From contig NZ_CP097117.1 of NCBI RefSeq assembly GCF_024029355.1, forward strand, positions 1,116,001-1,180,000: a stretch of DNA of 64,000 bases, written 5' to 3'. Shown in pieces: positions 8,625-18,152 of this stretch. The notes beneath the pieces are model-generated. The model was given only the letters and a program-made list of their open reading frames with translations, made no database searches and was not told the origin of the DNA. The position numbers and the translations under genes are program-made. Position 1 is the first letter of the stretch; the number at the start of each line of letters is the position of its first letter. This DNA is from Fructilactobacillus cliffordii (GTDB taxonomy: Bacteria; Bacillota; Bacilli; Lactobacillales; Lactobacillaceae).

Positions 8625-10207
8625 TATTTCAACACCTTCTTCAGTAATTCCAGTGTCTTTTGTGCTTCTGGAGTGGTGCCAACTAGGTCATCCATCATCG
8701 TTTTGATTTCACTAGTTAGTTCTTCTTCTTGTTGGTCTAGTTCGTGCATGTCATCAACGAGCTTTTGCACATCAACCGGTGGTTCTTCTTCAAAGGTATC
8801 TACGTAGCGGGGGATGTTGAGGTTATAGTCATTTTCTACAATTTCATCCATCGAAGCCACGTGGGCATACTTATCGACGTCTTTATGATCTAAATAAGTA
8901 TTGATGATTTTATCGATATCTTGTTTACGTAACTTATTGCTGTTTTTGGCCTTTTCAAATCCCTTGGATGCATCAATAAAGAGTACGTCATCATTTTCCC
9001 GATTTTTCTCGAGAATTAAAATAACGGTTGGAATCCCCGTATTGGTAAAGATTTTTTCTGGTAAGCCAATTACTGCTGAAATATTATGATTCTTTAACAG
9101 GTTTTTCCGTATTTTCCCTTCAGCAGCACCCCGGAAAAGGACTCCGTGCGGTAACACGATTGCCATTCGTCCATCTTGTTTCAAATGATACAGGCAGTGC
9201 AGAAGGAAAGCATAATCAGCTTTTGATTTTGGGGCCACACCCATTTTAAAACGTGGATCGTTTTCCCGATCTTGGTTATCCCATCGGAGTGAGTAGGGTG
9301 GATTAGCCATTACCGCGTCAAACATTCGGGGAGCATCCACACCATCGACCACACCATCTGGCCAATCGCTATTTAAAGTATCAGCATTGCGTAGATGAAT
9401 GTCGTTGTATTCCACTCCATGCATCATTAGGTTCATGCGGGCCAAGTTATAGGTGGTGGTGATTAATTCTTGACCATAGTATTTAATGGCGCCTTGTTTT
9501 CCGGCATTGTGCATGTAGTTTGCAGTTGTTAAAAGCAGGGAACCAGATCCCATTGCTGGATCGTATAGGCTGTAATTTTCAACGTCTTCACGCCCCGAGG
9601 TTAAAATTTGGGCCATGATTTCAGACACTTGGTGGGGCGTGTAGAATTCACCGGCTTTAGCACCAGAGTTCGCCGCAAACATTCCGATTAGATATTCATA
9701 CAGATCACCGAGCACGTCGGAATCTTCGTCTAACTCGATTTCGCTCATCAAGTTAATCATGTCGGTAATGGTGGCAGTCCGAGCTTGCGTGTTGTTTCCA
9801 AGTCGGGTGGAAGTTAAATCCATATCATCAAAGATTCCAGCAAAGGCCGTCTTGGCTTTGGGAGCAATCCCTTGGTTGAAGTGAGCCATGGCATCAGACA
9901 TCATCATGACGTTAAATTTATCTGTGTTAATAGCTTTTTGCCAGTCAGAAAATAAATCTCCGGGTTGAATCACATAACCGAGATTGTCTTGCATATATGC
10001 AGCTGCTTGTTGTTGATCTTGTTGCCAGATTTCAGCCCAACTAGTTCCTTGAGAAATGGATTGGACCCAATTCTGAGCTTTATCAGAGAGGTATTTGTAG
10101 AACATGATTCCGAAGATGTAGTTTTTGTATTCGGATGGTTCAATTTTTCCTCGTGTTTCATTTAAAGTTTTCCACACGAGGGCTTCTTTTTTTGCGCTTA
10201 AGGCCAT
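8624..10207 (-). CDS. hsdM: Type I DNA methyltransferase M subunit
   Basis: 527 residues, an N6-adenine methyltransferase that works with HsdS to methylate the recognition site and with HsdR to restrict DNA. It has an N-terminal HsdM helical domain, then GEFYTP (186-191), the S-adenosylmethionine motif DPAMGSG (216-222) and the catalytic NPPY (302-305). Length and motifs are normal. It is the first gene of the hsdM-hsdS unit, with the stop overlapping the hsdS start. The promoter is presumably in 10208-10300. Confidence 0.96.
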   Translation of the reverse strand: MALSAKKEALVWKTLNETRGKIEPSEYKNYIFGIMFYKYLSDKAQNWVQSISQGTSWAEIWQQDQQQAAAYMQDNLGYVIQPGDLFSDWQKAINTDKFNVMMMSDAMAHFNQGIAPKAKTAFAGIFDDMDLTSTRLGNNTQARTATITDMINLMSEIELDEDSDVLGDLYEYLIGMFAANSGAKAGEFYTPHQVSEIMAQILTSGREDVENYSLYDPAMGSGSLLLTTANYMHNAGKQGAIKYYGQELITTTYNLARMNLMMHGVEYNDIHLRNADTLNSDWPDGVVDGVDAPRMFDAVMANPPYSLRWDNQDRENDPRFKMGVAPKSKADYAFLLHCLYHLKQDGRMAIVLPHGVLFRGAAEGKIRKNLLKNHNISAVIGLPEKIFTNTGIPTVILILEKNRENDDVLFIDASKGFEKAKNSNKLRKQDIDKIINTYLDHKDVDKYAHVASMDEIVENDYNLNIPRYVDTFEEEPPVDVQKLVDDMHELDQQEEELTSEIKTMMDDLVGTTPEAQKTLELLKKVLK

Positions 10208-10299
10208 TTATTTGACTCCTTCTCTATTGATTAGTTAATGTTAACTTTTAATTATAACAAAACTAATGCTTTAACACATCGTTAGTAAAAAGAAGCAAA

Positions 10300-10333
10300 T
10301 AAAAAAGACCAGCGACATTAGTAGCTGATCTTG
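10300..10333 (-). terminator. Terminator after map
   Basis: On the minus strand AGATCAGCTAC / GTCGCTGGTCT (with G-T pairs) followed by a T run. Confidence 0.7.
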
Positions 10334-10348
10334 CTTAAGTTTAACTAT

Positions 10349-11146
10349 TTAATCCTTCAAATACTTCGCATCTTCCTCCGGATCTTGCGACGTCAGAATT
10401 TTCGGTCCACCTTCCGTAATTGCCAGGGTATGTTCGTATTGAGCGGAGAGGGAACCGTCTTCGGTAACGTAGTAGGTCCAGTCGTCCTTGGCGTCGAAGC
10501 GATCCTTAATCTTCCAGGTTCCGAGTGTTACCATCGGTTCGATGGTAATCGTCATACCGGGACGGAGGCGTAAGCCACGGCCTTTTTCCCCGTAAGCGGG
10601 AACGGCTGGTTCTTCGTGAATCGTGGGTTGGATTCCGTGCCCAATCAGTTCGCGGACGTCGCCCATATGGTTTTCGTCTTCCACGTAGTGTTGGATGGCG
10701 TAACCAATGTCACCGAGCCGATTGCCGACCTGGGCTTGGGCAATTCCCTTGTAAAGGGCTTCCTTGGTCACGTCCATCAGTTTTTGCGCTTCTGGACTAA
10801 TCTTACCGACCGCATAGGTCCAGCAGGAGTCACTTTCAAAGCCGTCCTTGTTCACACACATGTCGACCTTGACGATGTCTCCGGATTTCAACTTCAAGCC
10901 CTTACGGGGAATCCCGTGAGCCACTTCGTCGTTGATGGAGATACAAGTCCCAAACTTGTAGCCATCAAAGCCTTTTTCGGACGGCGTAGCGCCATGTTCC
11001 GTGATGTACTTATCGGCGAATTCTTCGATTTCCCAGGTGTCTAGCCCGGGTTTAATTAACTTTTGCAGGCCCTTATGTACGCCAGCTAAAACAGCGCCGG
11101 ATTCGGCCATTTTTTTGATTTCACGATCTGATTTTAAGGTAATCAA
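10349..11146 (-). CDS. map: Methionine aminopeptidase, type I
   Basis: 265 residues, ATG at 11146 behind AAAGGAG. It removes the initiator methionine from new proteins in the cytosol. All metal and catalytic residues of the family are visible in order: the His of VAHGIP, Asp of VDMCV, Asp of SDSCW, His of IGHGIQ and HEEP, Glu of TIEPMV and Glu of AQYEHT. It is a single gene with its own terminator and intact. Confidence 0.96.
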   Translation of the reverse strand: MITLKSDREIKKMAESGAVLAGVHKGLQKLIKPGLDTWEIEEFADKYITEHGATPSEKGFDGYKFGTCISINDEVAHGIPRKGLKLKSGDIVKVDMCVNKDGFESDSCWTYAVGKISPEAQKLMDVTKEALYKGIAQAQVGNRLGDIGYAIQHYVEDENHMGDVRELIGHGIQPTIHEEPAVPAYGEKGRGLRLRPGMTITIEPMVTLGTWKIKDRFDAKDDWTYYVTEDGSLSAQYEHTLAITEGGPKILTSQDPEEDAKYLKD

Positions 11147-11235
11147 TGTTAGTTTCTCCTTTGGTGCTCATTCGATTGTGACAAAGGTCACTACATTTAA
11201 TCATAGCACTAATTCCGTAGAAACGGCACCCCAGG

Positions 11236-11754
11236 CTATTGATGCTTCTGCTTCAGCGTGTTTTTAATCACCGGGAAGAGTCCTTTGATAAACCGTTTTT
11301 CGCGCTTCCAGCTGGTCAGGTAGCTGACGTAGTACTGCCCGGCAAAGAAGATGATGAGGCTGATGATAATCAGTAAGATGATGCCGATGGTTCCCAGTTC
11401 CATTTTTTCGTTAAGTAATTCGTAAGTAGAACAAACCCCGTTTAAAAAGCCGGCGTAGGCGACGAAGTACCAGGCCAGCCCTTTATTGTAGAAACTGTAG
11501 AAGCTCTTAAAGTCCTCCTTGTTGTTGACGAGGTCCTTGATCTGAGCCCGCCCCGCTGTCTTTTTTAAGCGGTGAAAGATTAGTGGGGGAATGATCCATT
11601 CTAGTAAGCTGATGGGTTTGGGTTTGTGACCCTTAACTTGATATTTAGCAAATAATGAATTGGACTCCATTAGCTCCATCCGTCCTTGATACATCGGAAA
11701 GATAAACAGCAGCCAATCTCCGACAAAGCCTAAAAATCCAATGATAATTTCCAT
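11236..11754 (-). CDS. Predicted membrane protein, function unknown
   Basis: 172 residues. One hydrophobic segment lies at the N-terminus (IIIGFLGFVGDWLLFIFPMY), a possible segment around residues 95-110 and a strong helix at about 120-145 (TIGIILLIIISLIIFFAG). A basic cytosolic stretch lies between. The last third is Lys-rich (KREKRFIKGLF). I do not recognise a family. It is transcribed alone, divergent from the next gene at 11906. Codon use matches the backbone. Confidence 0.75.
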   Translation of the reverse strand: MEIIIGFLGFVGDWLLFIFPMYQGRMELMESNSLFAKYQVKGHKPKPISLLEWIIPPLIFHRLKKTAGRAQIKDLVNNKEDFKSFYSFYNKGLAWYFVAYAGFLNGVCSTYELLNEKMELGTIGIILLIIISLIIFFAGQYYVSYLTSWKREKRFIKGLFPVIKNTLKQKHQ

Positions 11755-11905
11755 GAATGTGCCTCCTTAAATTAGTTCCCTTGCTATTAAATACCTAATT
11801 GTCCTAAATTACAATTGCCTGCCGGTGAACGTGGCAGGAATCCGGTTTGCTATGGTATCATAGGAAGTAATGTTTCCAGTAGAATTAAAATAAAAAGGTG
11901 ATTTT

Positions 11906-12883
11906 TTGAATAAAAAACGATTTAATAAATGGGACCTGATTGTCCTGATTATTGGAGTTTCGGCAGCCGTCTTTGGCTTCTTTTACATGAACTATAATAA
12001 CGGGCAAAGCACGGGGGGTAAGATGCACAAACCGATGCAGTCCCCGATTATCTTTGTTTCTGACCAGAACCGGACGTCTGCTGCTGCCCAACACCTGGTA
12101 ACAACGGCCAGTCGTTCCGGTGGCTCCGTCGCCATGCACATTGATGTGTTGGCCAACGGAGACATTCAGTACAATAAAAACGGGAACGTGAAGGCTAAAC
12201 AGCCGATTATCGAAGTCAACTTCAGCGACCGGACGAAAACCACGCACGAACAGGCCAAGTCATTAAACAAGATTCTCCGGCATTTAAACCACAAGTATGA
12301 TTACGAACAGTACGATGCAATTGGATTTGGGTCCGGGAGTTTAACGGTCTTTACCAACGCCACTCGTTATGGCGCTGCTAAAAACGGGATGCGGTTGCAA
12401 CACTTCATCTCAGTTGCCGGTCCGTACCAAGGGGTGAAACTCAACGTTCCACCACTGAAGCAGGGACAGGCTGGGAATCAAAACCAGACTCCCGTAAACC
12501 GGCAAAACGGGGTGCGGAATAATAACCAGCGTCCTAATGACCCGCAGCATCCGGTGCAACCAACCCCGGAAATGATGCAGCGGCAACAAATCTTGGACCG
12601 GCAACAAGCCATTAACGACCGGCATCCAAGCTATGCTGAATTAAAACGGTTGTCGAAGAAGTTAGACCCGCACACGCAGGTATTAAACATCTACGGGGTA
12701 GTTGACAATAAAAGTAATTCTGACGGACTCGTGCCGGCTTCATCAGCCACAGCGTTGAAGAACCTAGTTCCGTCTAAAAACTACGAATCCCTGCGGCTCA
12801 CTGGTCCCATGGCGGAACACAGTCAGATTATTGATAATCAGATTTCAGAACGAATCATCAACCGCTTCTTATTTAACGAATAG
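11906..12883 (+). CDS. DUF915-like alpha/beta-hydrolase-fold protein, degenerate catalytic motifs
   Basis: 325 residues, TTG start at 11906 behind AAAAGGTGA. An N-terminal signal anchor (WDLIVLIIGVSAAVFGFFYM) points to an extracellular location. The overall pattern is that of the lactobacillar DUF915 family: IIFVSDQNRTSA, GFGSGS, FISVAGPYQG, YGVVDNKSNSDGLVP and AEHSQI. The family usually has an oxyanion HG motif and a GHSMGG nucleophile elbow. Here these read VSDQ and GFGSGS. A Gln/Asn/Pro-rich insert occupies about residues 190-235. Some Ser-Asp-His residues survive, so activity is uncertain. Confidence 0.7.
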   Translation: MNKKRFNKWDLIVLIIGVSAAVFGFFYMNYNNGQSTGGKMHKPMQSPIIFVSDQNRTSAAAQHLVTTASRSGGSVAMHIDVLANGDIQYNKNGNVKAKQPIIEVNFSDRTKTTHEQAKSLNKILRHLNHKYDYEQYDAIGFGSGSLTVFTNATRYGAAKNGMRLQHFISVAGPYQGVKLNVPPLKQGQAGNQNQTPVNRQNGVRNNNQRPNDPQHPVQPTPEMMQRQQILDRQQAINDRHPSYAELKRLSKKLDPHTQVLNIYGVVDNKSNSDGLVPASSATALKNLVPSKNYESLRLTGPMAEHSQIIDNQISERIINRFLFNE

Positions 12884-12887
12884 TAAC

Positions 12888-12924
12888 TAAAAAAGCTCTG
12901 ACAATTGCTGTCAGAGCTTTTTGT
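12888..12924. terminator. Bidirectional terminator, hydrolase / pepO
   Basis: AAAAAAGCTCTGACA / TGTCAGAGCTTTTTG hairpin between two convergent genes. Confidence 0.9.
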
Positions 12925-14844
12925 TTACCAAATTTGGACTCGTTTGGCTGGTTCGAGGTACATCCCGTCACCAGGTTGCACGTTAAAGGTCATGTAGAAG
13001 TCATCAAGGTTCTTGACTTGGACCGTAGCTCGTAATGGACCAGGAGCGTGCACGTCGACCGTGAGGAGCAGGTTTTGGTACTCAGGCGTTGCTTTCATCC
13101 GCCAGATCCGCGCCCAGTTCGTAAAGAACTCGTAGAGATCGGCGTCTGCTTCTTCCTTCGTAGCGGCTTCCGCACAGCTTAAGCCACCGGCATCGGCGAT
13201 GTTTTCAGAAACGGTCAGCTTCCCGTTTACTTTCCCACCGGCGTACGGAAGACCGTCGAATTCAGCAATCATCTGTTGGGCCAATTCTTCAAAGTGTTCG
13301 TGGTCGGCTTTCGTCCACCAGTTATTCATGTTTCCAAATTCATCAAAGAGGGAACCGTTGTTATCAAAAGCGTGCGAGATTTCGTGTGCGATGACGGATC
13401 CAATCCCCCCGTAGTTAGCACTTGCCGATTGATCCAGGCTATAGAATGGCGCCTGCAGAATGGCAGCGGGGAAGACGATGATGTTTTTGAACGGGTGGTA
13501 GTAGGCGTTCACGGTGTTGGCGCTCATTTCCCACTTTTCCCGTTCGACCGGTTGGTTCCACTTGGAGAAGGTTTCTTTGGTTTCTAAGTAGTCAAAGTGG
13601 AGCAGGTTCGGTAATAAGCCGGCTGCTTCGTCAACGTGGAACTGTTGGTAAATCGGATCGAGTTGTTCGGGGTAACCCACTTGAATTCCTAAACTCTTGA
13701 GCTTCTTGATGGCCATCTGCTTGGTATCGTCACCCAACCACTCGTTGTTTGCGAGGCGTTGTTCGTAGATCTCAATCATCTTTTCGACCATATGGTGGAC
13801 GTCAGCCTTCGCCTTGGGACCAAAGTACTTCTTCCCATAGTAGTCACCCACGACGTGTTTAAAGGTCCCAGAGGCCAAGTAAAAGGCGGCTTTTTCGGGT
13901 TTAGCGGCTTCCTTCTTTCCCGAGAGGGCCCGGCTAAATTGACCACCGACCTGACGGAATTCTTCCGAGAGGGAGCCGGCGAGGCCGTTCACCGTTTTAA
14001 CCAGCATCCAGGCCTTGAACTTCGCAAAGTTATCCGGGGTCAGCAGGTCGTTCAGATGCTTAAAGAATTCGGGTTCCGTCACGATGATTTTTTCTGGAAC
14101 GGCTCCGACCAGACCTTTGACCGCTTGTTTGAGGTCCAGCGCGTTCGTTGAAGCGGCTAATTCATCCGTGGTGTAGGGATTGTAGGTCTTGCTAATGTCC
14201 GCGGCTTCTTCGGCCGATTTTACGTGGGGCGCGATTTGGGCGTCAAAGTCCTTCGCGTCCGCGACCAGTTTTTGCGCTTGGTTAGCTGAGTAGCCAGCCA
14301 GCGTTAAGAGCTGTTCACTCATCTTGGTGAAGATTGGCATTAACTGGTCGTAGGCCGGGTTATCGTCTTCGTAGTAGGTTTTGTCCGGTAAAAAGAGACT
14401 GGGACTGCCGGCAAAGAGGGCGTTGACCTGCGCGTTTTTCATGTCCGCGTCAATGTCAAAGTCTAACGGAGCGGGGAACCCATTTAAAATCCAGTCGGCT
14501 AGACGGTTGTTCAGGTCCGCGTAGTCCGTGAGCTTTTCAATTTGATCTAGGCGAAGTTGTAAGGGTGTAGCTCCATCCTGGTCCCGGCGCTTGAAGTCCA
14601 TTGCTAATTGATAAAACTTCACGTATTCCTGGAGTTCGGGGGTGTTCGCTGGCAAGTTTCCTTCCGCTAATGCAGCGGAATCGTGCATTAAGGTTTTTTC
14701 AATGCCATCGACGAGGTCCATGAAACCACCCACGGAGGAGTGGTCCCCCGGAATGGTCGCCTGTTTGACCCAGGCGCCGTTCACGGCCGCGTAGAGATCG
14801 TCTTTGATTTCCGCTTGGTTAACGGGAAAATCAGCTTGTGCCAT
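12925..14844 (-). CDS. pepO: Endopeptidase O, M13 (neprilysin-like) family
   Basis: 639 residues, ATG at 14844. It is a cytosolic zinc endopeptidase that cuts oligopeptides taken up by the cell. The zinc site HEISH lies in VIAHEISHAFD. The third ligand Glu and conserved Asp lie in ENIADAGG, and the substrate-backbone motif NAYYHP is present. Length is normal for PepO and no signal peptide is seen. It is monocistronic with a terminator. Confidence 0.95.
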   Translation of the reverse strand: MAQADFPVNQAEIKDDLYAAVNGAWVKQATIPGDHSSVGGFMDLVDGIEKTLMHDSAALAEGNLPANTPELQEYVKFYQLAMDFKRRDQDGATPLQLRLDQIEKLTDYADLNNRLADWILNGFPAPLDFDIDADMKNAQVNALFAGSPSLFLPDKTYYEDDNPAYDQLMPIFTKMSEQLLTLAGYSANQAQKLVADAKDFDAQIAPHVKSAEEAADISKTYNPYTTDELAASTNALDLKQAVKGLVGAVPEKIIVTEPEFFKHLNDLLTPDNFAKFKAWMLVKTVNGLAGSLSEEFRQVGGQFSRALSGKKEAAKPEKAAFYLASGTFKHVVGDYYGKKYFGPKAKADVHHMVEKMIEIYEQRLANNEWLGDDTKQMAIKKLKSLGIQVGYPEQLDPIYQQFHVDEAAGLLPNLLHFDYLETKETFSKWNQPVEREKWEMSANTVNAYYHPFKNIIVFPAAILQAPFYSLDQSASANYGGIGSVIAHEISHAFDNNGSLFDEFGNMNNWWTKADHEHFEELAQQMIAEFDGLPYAGGKVNGKLTVSENIADAGGLSCAEAATKEEADADLYEFFTNWARIWRMKATPEYQNLLLTVDVHAPGPLRATVQVKNLDDFYMTFNVQPGDGMYLEPAKRVQIW

Positions 14845-14887
14845 AAAAAGTCCTTCTTTCTTTAGGTAGGTTATGGGCTATCTTATC

Positions 14888-14926
14888 AAAAAACGGCGGT
14901 TAAGGACAACTTAACCACCGTTTTTC
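14888..14926 (-). terminator. Terminator after the betaine transporter operon
   Basis: AAAAAACGGCGGTTAAG / CTTAACCACCGTTTTT hairpin just beyond the stop of the substrate-binding gene at 14935. Confidence 0.88.
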
Positions 14927-14934
14927 GGATTTAT

Positions 14935-15843
14935 TTACTTTTTCAAGTCTTCGATCGAGTTAATGTTCTTCATGTACTTCGGAACGGCTAAGCCGACCTT
15001 GGCACCGGGACAGTTAACTCCCACGACTTCAACCTGGTTCTTGAACTTCTGGTATAACGGACCAGAAGTAACGGGAAGCCAAGCCGCCGTCGTGACGTCT
15101 GCCGAACCTCGCGCAATCGAAGCCCATTCTGGTTGAGCTTCCATCGCGGAGATGGTGACCTTGTAACCCTTATCGCGCAGGATTTGGGCCGTTACGTTGG
15201 TTGAGGCAATCGCGTCATCCCAAGTAACGTACGTCATTCGAACTTGTTTACCGTGTCCATCTGGCACGCCTTCAGTCCATTTAGCGACTTCCTTCGGATG
15301 GTCCTTAATGAACTTCTTGGCGGTCTTTTGTGGATCCGCACCCTTAAAGTTGGCGTACATGACGTCACCCATCATGTTGGAATTCCATTTGAACTGTTGG
15401 AAGAACTTATAGGCACCTGGGTTATCCTTTTGGAAGCCCTTACGAGCCACCGTGTTAATCTGTTCGGATTTTCCGTAGACTCCCTTGGGATCCTTCAAGA
15501 ACTTAATCGGGTATTTTTTAAACATCCAGTGCGGTTGCCAGGCGGTCACCACAATGGGTTGTTTGTACTTAATTGACTTTTCCAGTTGGCTACACATCGC
15601 AGCGGTGGAACTGGTTTGTAATTGCCAGTTTTGTTGCTTTAAACCGTAAGCAGGGATGGCCTTTTGCGTCGAAGCCATGATTCCGGCTCCGGCATCGATC
15701 CCAGTGATGGTTTCATGAACCTGGGGACCAACCGGTTTGTTGGCATCATACTTCTTCGGTGTAACGCTGCAGGCCGAGAGCATGATGGTTAAGCAACTCA
15801 CTCCGATGAAGCCGAGGAAGAGTTTTAACTTTTTGTTTTTCAT
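14935..15843 (-). CDS. opuAC: Glycine betaine ABC transporter substrate-binding lipoprotein
   Basis: 302 residues with a lipoprotein signal (lipobox LSAC, modified Cys25), so it is anchored outside the membrane. The OpuAC fold is supported by aromatic residues that can cage the trimethylammonium group (WQPHWMF, EWASIARGSADVTTAAWLP). It is the last gene of a three-gene operon (ATPase, permease, binding protein), 16 bases after the permease. It takes up betaine or related osmoprotectants. The exact substrate is not visible. Confidence 0.92.
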   Translation of the reverse strand: MKNKKLKLFLGFIGVSCLTIMLSACSVTPKKYDANKPVGPQVHETITGIDAGAGIMASTQKAIPAYGLKQQNWQLQTSSTAAMCSQLEKSIKYKQPIVVTAWQPHWMFKKYPIKFLKDPKGVYGKSEQINTVARKGFQKDNPGAYKFFQQFKWNSNMMGDVMYANFKGADPQKTAKKFIKDHPKEVAKWTEGVPDGHGKQVRMTYVTWDDAIASTNVTAQILRDKGYKVTISAMEAQPEWASIARGSADVTTAAWLPVTSGPLYQKFKNQVEVVGVNCPGAKVGLAVPKYMKNINSIEDLKK

Positions 15844-15859
15844 CTAACCGCTCCCTTCC

Positions 15860-16756
15860 TTATTTGTTGTGGGATTGGTTGCTACCACTAACCCCTTCGG
15901 ATAAGCGGTCCAGGATAATTGCGAGAATAACGATGGCAATTCCGGCAGCAAAACCAGCCCCAGCATCGTTGCGACCAACGGCAAAGTAAACCAGTGAACC
16001 AAGTCCGAGCGTCCCAATCATGGAAGCAATCACTACCATGGAGAGGGCTAACATCATTCCTTGGTTAATTCCTGAAATGATGGTGGTCCGGGCTAATGGT
16101 AATTCCACCTTGAACAGTTTTTGCCATGGGGTACAACCAAAGGAAACCGCTGCTTCTTCAAGGTCAGCGGGAACTTGTTGGATCCCGAGGCAGGTCGTGC
16201 TAACGATTGGTGGTAACGAGAAGATCACAGAGGCAACCACTCCGGGTACCATTCCAATTCCGAATAAGGCCACAGCTGGGATCAAGTACACGAAGGCAGG
16301 CATGGTTTGCATGAAGGACAGGATGGGACGCACGATGACGTTCACCGTGTGGCTCTTAGCCATCCAGATTCCCAGTGGCACCCCAATGACGATGATAATT
16401 AAACTGGTTGCTAACACCAACGTCAACGTTTGGGTCATTTCGTGCCAGTAACCTTGGTTCCAGATTAAGCCGAGTCCTAGTGCTTCAAAAATCATGAAGC
16501 CCCAGTGCTTGGTTTTTCTAAGGATAAACCAGGTTAACAGTAAAATTAAAATGATAAAGAGCCATGCCGGAAAGAGGTCTAAGACCCATTGGATGGCATC
16601 TAAAATTGCACCAATTCCTGCGGTTAAGGCGTTAAAGAAGCCGGCAAACCCGGTTAACCAAGTTACAAACGCGTTAATCCACTTGGCGAGGGGAATGGCA
16701 GGAATTCCGCTTAAAATTGTCAGAAAACTACTCATGATCAGCGCCTCCTTCGTCAT
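15860..16756 (-). CDS. opuAB: Glycine betaine ABC transporter permease
   Basis: 298 residues and an integral membrane protein with about seven hydrophobic segments. It carries the binding-protein-dependent permease signature around the EAA loop (DLEEAAVSFGCTPWQKLFKVELP). Its start overlaps the end of the ATPase gene by 29 bases, indicating translational coupling. In the related lactococcal system permease and binding protein are one polypeptide; here they are separate, as in Bacillus OpuA. Confidence 0.94.
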   Translation of the reverse strand: MTKEALIMSSFLTILSGIPAIPLAKWINAFVTWLTGFAGFFNALTAGIGAILDAIQWVLDLFPAWLFIILILLLTWFILRKTKHWGFMIFEALGLGLIWNQGYWHEMTQTLTLVLATSLIIIVIGVPLGIWMAKSHTVNVIVRPILSFMQTMPAFVYLIPAVALFGIGMVPGVVASVIFSLPPIVSTTCLGIQQVPADLEEAAVSFGCTPWQKLFKVELPLARTTIISGINQGMMLALSMVVIASMIGTLGLGSLVYFAVGRNDAGAGFAAGIAIVILAIILDRLSEGVSGSNQSHNK

Positions 16757-17951
16757 CAGTATCAGAGCCAGACATTGCTTCTAGAATAGTACTCCGGAGG
16801 ATGATTCCTTCGAGGCGCCCATCCTTATCAACCACTGCGTATGGCAGTGGGGACTTCGAAATCTTGTCGAATAGTTCCGCGATCGGTGTGTCAGGACTAG
16901 TCTTTGGCAGGCCGGCGTTTACGATCTGCTTCATGTCCCGTTGATTATTTTCAATCAGTTTAATCACGTCATCGGCATCAACCAGACCAACTAAGCGTTG
17001 TTGATCATCCACAGCAAAGATACTGGAGATGTGATCTTCTTTCATGCGCCGCAGAGCCAGTTTTGGTCCATCCTTTTCGATGTTGATGGTGTTCGGGTGG
17101 ATCATGACGTTTCCGGCCGTTAAAATCTTTGAACGGTCCACGTTTTGAATGAACTTCTTGACGTAGTCGTTCTTTGGATGAGTTAACAGGTCTTCTGGAG
17201 TGTCGATTTGTACCACGTCCCCGTCGTGCATCATCAAAATTCGATCCCCAATCCGCAGTGCTTCGTTTAAATCGTGGCTAATGAAGATGATGGTCTTGTG
17301 CAACTTGTGTTGCAGGTCAATCAGTTCGTCTTGCATGTCGCGTCGGTTTAACGGGTCCAAAGCAGAGAATGCTTCGTCCATGAGTAAGATATCAGGATCA
17401 TTAGTGATGGCCCGGGCTAATCCCACCCGTTGCTGCATCCCACCGGATAGTTCGCTGGGCAGTTGGTTATCGTAACCCTTCAAGCCGACCATTTCTAGGG
17501 ATTCGTGGGCTTTCTTTTCTCGTTCTTCCTTGTCAATTCCTTGGACTTCTAAACCAAAGGCAGCATTTTCTAACACCGTCCGGTCGGGTAAGAGGGCAAA
17601 GCCTTGAAAGACCATACTCATTTTCTTCCGTCGCAGTTCCAGCAAGCCCTTTTTGTCGAGTTGCATGATGTTTTCACCATCAACGTAGATGGTACCGAGC
17701 GTTGGTTCGATGAGTCGGTTGAACATCCGGAGCATCGTTGACTTTCCAGAACCAGAAAGTCCCATGATCACAAAAATTTCATTGTCATTAATGGTGAAAT
17801 TAGCGTTATCCACCCCGACGGTACTGCCGGTTTTGGCGAGAATTTCCGCCTTGCTTTTTCCTTCAGATAAAAGCTCTTGTGCTTTATTGATGTGCGGACC
17901 AAATATTTTGGTTAAATGATCCACTTTGATCTTTTCTCGATTTTCTGTCAC
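16728..17951 (-). CDS. opuAA: Glycine betaine ABC transporter ATP-binding protein with CBS domains
   Basis: 407 residues. Walker A GLSGSGKST, signature LSGGMQQR and Walker B ILLMDEAFS are all present. Two C-terminal CBS domains follow (from about residue 280; VMIHPNTINI, SSIFAVDDQQRLVGLVD, SPLPYAVVDKDGRLEGI). In OpuA-type transporters these sense ionic strength and gate transport. It is the first gene of the operon, behind a good promoter (18012-18041). Confidence 0.95.
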   Translation of the reverse strand: MTENREKIKVDHLTKIFGPHINKAQELLSEGKSKAEILAKTGSTVGVDNANFTINDNEIFVIMGLSGSGKSTMLRMFNRLIEPTLGTIYVDGENIMQLDKKGLLELRRKKMSMVFQGFALLPDRTVLENAAFGLEVQGIDKEEREKKAHESLEMVGLKGYDNQLPSELSGGMQQRVGLARAITNDPDILLMDEAFSALDPLNRRDMQDELIDLQHKLHKTIIFISHDLNEALRIGDRILMMHDGDVVQIDTPEDLLTHPKNDYVKKFIQNVDRSKILTAGNVMIHPNTINIEKDGPKLALRRMKEDHISSIFAVDDQQRLVGLVDADDVIKLIENNQRDMKQIVNAGLPKTSPDTPIAELFDKISKSPLPYAVVDKDGRLEGIILRSTILEAMSGSDTDDEGGADHE

Positions 17952-18011
17952 AGAACTTCTCCTTTCGTATCTAGGGCAAAATTTAAATAAAAATAAACAA
18001 CCCCTCTATCT

Positions 18012-18041
18012 AACATAACAAGTTCTTGTTTGGCTTGTCAA
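18012..18041 (-). promoter_or_regulatory. Promoter of the opuA operon
   Basis: On the minus strand TTGACA, an 18-base spacer, then TATGTT, about 60 bases upstream of the opuAA start. The match to the sigma-A consensus is strong. Confidence 0.7.
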
Positions 18042-18152
18042 ATAAAGACCGGTTCAAAACGGCGAGATAGGGGGATTTTATTAGCATTTTACGGATGAAA
18101 TTAGTTCATAATGAGCAGAAAATTCGGATTTTTGGAAAGGCTTACATGGTCT

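Noticed and set aside
10616..11044. 142-residue open frame opposite map
   Set aside because: Shadow of a highly coding gene on the other strand; no ribosome binding site or family pattern.
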